Made by a program: the position numbers and the translations under genes
The notes under the pieces: model-generated
Seen by the model: only the letters and a program-made list of their open reading frames with translations
What the model was told of the DNA's origin: nothing
The model's database searches: none
Assembly (NCBI GenBank): GCA_017388605.1
Contig: JAFPIE010000257.1
Span: 1-6,364 of the forward strand
From: Acholeplasmatales bacterium
Lineage (GTDB): Bacteria > Bacillota_I > Bacilli_A > Acholeplasmatales > Anaeroplasmataceae
Reading direction: 5' to 3'
Length of the DNA: 6,364 nucleotides
Shown here: one piece after another, positions 4,931 to 6,364 of the stretch
Numbering within the stretch: position 1 is the stretch's first letter
Layout: every line of letters starts with the position of its first letter

Positions 4931-6304
4931 TTAAGCATAAATATCATCTAACGTTATCAGATAATAATCCTTAGAATCCGAAATATCAAAACCACTTTTA
5001 GATATAAAGCCAAGCTTATTATATTTGATATTTGCTTTAGATAATTGATATATTTCCTCATGAATCACTTTATCATCTATTGGCTTAGTTGTAAATTTTA
5101 CTTCGTAAAAATCATATCCGTCCCTACTTAAAGTAACAACATCAAATTCACCATTTTTCTTTTCTTTTGGTAAATCATAATAATATTTACCAACTTTATA
5201 CAATGGGGGATTTATTTTTTTATTCTTATTTTGAATAATCAAATATTGCTTTGAAATATTCTCAAATTCTTTAGGAACATAATATCTCTCAAAGTCATCC
5301 GAAACAAATTCATCATAAAAATCTTCTGCTGACATAACATTAAAATATGATCCTCGTTTAAAAATATATCTATAATAAAACAACGATAGTCTTTCAGAAA
5401 TCCTATAATAGGATTTCTTTTCACTTTCATCATTAATTGGATATATTTTTTCTATTACATCCATATTAATTAATTTTTTTAAAACATCAGATAATGTTGG
5501 ACTTGAAGAAACATTTGAGTTTTGCAAAATATCATTAAATTTGGAATTACCTTCTGCAATTGCCATAAAACATTCATTGGCATTATTTAATTTGGTTATC
5601 TCTTCATTTAGAAAGCCTTCTGCTTCAGGCAATAATCTAGCCTTGCTGCCGATAACTAAATTAATTATATTTTCTTTTACACTTAACGTATCATCTATAA
5701 ATTGATTATAGTAAGGAACACCACCGAATACAGAATAATATTTTACTTTATCTTCATTGCTAGCATTTTTATAAAACAATGATGATTCAAAATAATCCAT
5801 TTGCTTAATATTTAATTTATAAGTAAATCTTCCATATAATGGGCTTTTATTACTTAATATAAGCTCCATGACATCAATATAAGAACCACATAAAATAAAT
5901 TTGATTTTGGATTTATTCTTATAATCATCAATCACACCTTGAATTATACTATCTAAAAAATCACTTTTCCCCCTCATATATGGATATTCATCAATCACAA
6001 ATATTATTTTTTCATTTATGGATTTATCAAAAATAAACCTCATAGCTTTATCTAAAGTTTTAAAATCCGGCTTTGGAATTTCAAATACTTCAGCTAATTT
6101 ATCGGATAAAGCTTTTACATTAAATTCTTCGGAAGCTTTTTTACATTCATAATAGACTTTTTTGCAATCAAAATTTTTATAGGATTCTTTAATTAATTCA
6201 CTTTTTCCTATTCTACGTCTTCCATACATTGCAATACTTTCGAATGAATCATTATCATATGCATCTGCTAACATTTTTAATTCATCAATTCTACCATAAA
6301 ACAT
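4931..6304 (-). CDS. Archaeal-ATPase/DUF234-type P-loop ATPase with C-terminal PD-(D/E)XK-like domain
   Basis: A 457-residue protein of the ATPase_2 (archaeal-type ATPase) plus DUF234 family; its cellular role is not established. Numbering is from the ATG at 6304. The ATPase part starts at once: FYGRIDELKML (2-12), Walker A GRRRIGKS (28-35), Walker B IIFVIDE (100-106), a sensor-like FILCGS (136-141) and the family's PLYGRFTYKL (155-164). A winged-helix-like segment spans about 244-292. The DUF234 part from about 345 contains FENISKQYL, then GEFDVV with Asp388 and YEVKF with Glu401 and Lys403, a PD-(D/E)XK-like nuclease site that looks intact. No membrane segment or signal peptide is seen. The start follows GGTGAT by four bases; a GTG at 6316 would add four residues. 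It stands alone with its own promoter, converges on the lipoprotein gene, and is more AT-rich than its neighbours, suggesting acquisition. Relatives occur in mobile and variable regions; a defence or DNA-repair role is only inference. Confidence 0.9.
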   Translation of the reverse strand: MFYGRIDELKMLADAYDNDSFESIAMYGRRRIGKSELIKESYKNFDCKKVYYECKKASEEFNVKALSDKLAEVFEIPKPDFKTLDKAMRFIFDKSINEKIIFVIDEYPYMRGKSDFLDSIIQGVIDDYKNKSKIKFILCGSYIDVMELILSNKSPLYGRFTYKLNIKQMDYFESSLFYKNASNEDKVKYYSVFGGVPYYNQFIDDTLSVKENIINLVIGSKARLLPEAEGFLNEEITKLNNANECFMAIAEGNSKFNDILQNSNVSSSPTLSDVLKKLINMDVIEKIYPINDESEKKSYYRISERLSLFYYRYIFKRGSYFNVMSAEDFYDEFVSDDFERYYVPKEFENISKQYLIIQNKNKKINPPLYKVGKYYYDLPKEKKNGEFDVVTLSRDGYDFYEVKFTTKPIDDKVIHEEIYQLSKANIKYNKLGFISKSGFDISDSKDYYLITLDDIYA

Positions 6305-6308
6305 AATA

Positions 6309-6314
6309 ATCACC
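6309..6314 (-). promoter_or_regulatory. Ribosome binding site deciding the ATPase start
   Basis: GGTGAT on the minus strand matches the 3' half of the anti-SD complement (AGGAGGTGAT) and ends four bases before the ATG at 6304. A further weak AGAG lies at 6319-6316. It overlaps the in-frame GTG codons at 6316 and 6313, which makes those unlikely as starts. Confidence 0.6.
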
Positions 6315-6327
6315 ACTCTTTATCTTA

Positions 6328-6356
6328 ATTATAAATCTAGAATAATTATAAGTCAA
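6328..6356 (-). promoter_or_regulatory. Near-consensus sigma-A promoter of the ATPase gene
   Basis: On the minus strand, TTGACT at 6356-6351 (5 of 6 to TTGACA), a spacer of exactly 17 bp, and TATAAT at 6333-6328 (6 of 6). Transcription should start near 6321, about 17 nt before the ATG. It is the best promoter match in the window and shows the gene is expressed independently of anything to the right. Confidence 0.85.
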
Positions 6357-6364
6357 TAATTAAC

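Noticed and set aside
5239..5433. Open frame of about 64 codons within the ATPase gene in another frame, same strand
   Set aside because: Alternate-frame shadow of a gene whose own frame carries intact motifs on both sides.
1..6364. CRISPR array, insertion sequence or rRNA/tRNA gene
   Set aside because: Reading through the window I saw no spaced direct repeats, transposase motifs, terminal inverted repeats with target duplications, or RNA gene signatures.

Overview
The window looks like chromosome of a low-G+C Gram-positive bacterium (Bacillota). The evidence is AT-rich coding sequence, strong purine-rich ribosome binding sites, a his operon that uses the short HisG plus HisZ, and a lipoprotein with an InlB-type repeat. 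Tryptophan is read from TGG (for example in HisD), so nothing points to the Mycoplasma-type code. A gut-type Erysipelotrichia or related Bacilli lineage would fit, but that placement is inference.

Layout. Bases 1-3603, minus strand: the promoter-proximal part of a histidine biosynthesis operon, transcribed in the order hisZ, hisG, hisD, hisC. hisC runs off the left edge. The genes are packed with a 7-base overlap (hisZ/hisG) and two 1-base gaps (hisG/hisD, hisD/hisC), and each downstream ribosome binding site lies inside the end of the preceding gene. HisZ and HisG together make the first committed step (ATP phosphoribosyltransferase), HisD makes the last two oxidations, and HisC makes the transamination before them. 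The remaining his genes are expected beyond position 1.

Bases 3604-3789: a divergent, very AT-rich control region. It holds extended -10 promoters facing both ways, a 9-bp inverted repeat with a 19-nt spacer, a 10-bp palindrome, and a terminator-like hairpin pointing into hisZ. I found no T-box core and no His-codon leader peptide.

Bases 3790-4836, plus strand: a predicted secreted lipoprotein joining one InlB_B-type repeat to a trypsin-like (S1/DegP-type) serine protease with an intact His/Asp/Ser triad. A strong hairpin at 4846-4866 with T-rich tracts on both sides probably ends this transcript and the convergent one.

Bases 4931-6304, minus strand: a stand-alone ATPase of the archaeal-ATPase/DUF234 type (P-loop ATPase, winged helix, C-terminal PD-(D/E)XK-like nuclease fold) with its own near-consensus promoter. 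It is visibly more AT-rich than its neighbours and lacks a codon-pair signature they share, so it looks like an acquired gene. It is the only accessory-type gene here and the most open question. I see no clear multi-gene novel system, RNA gene, CRISPR array or insertion sequence in the window.
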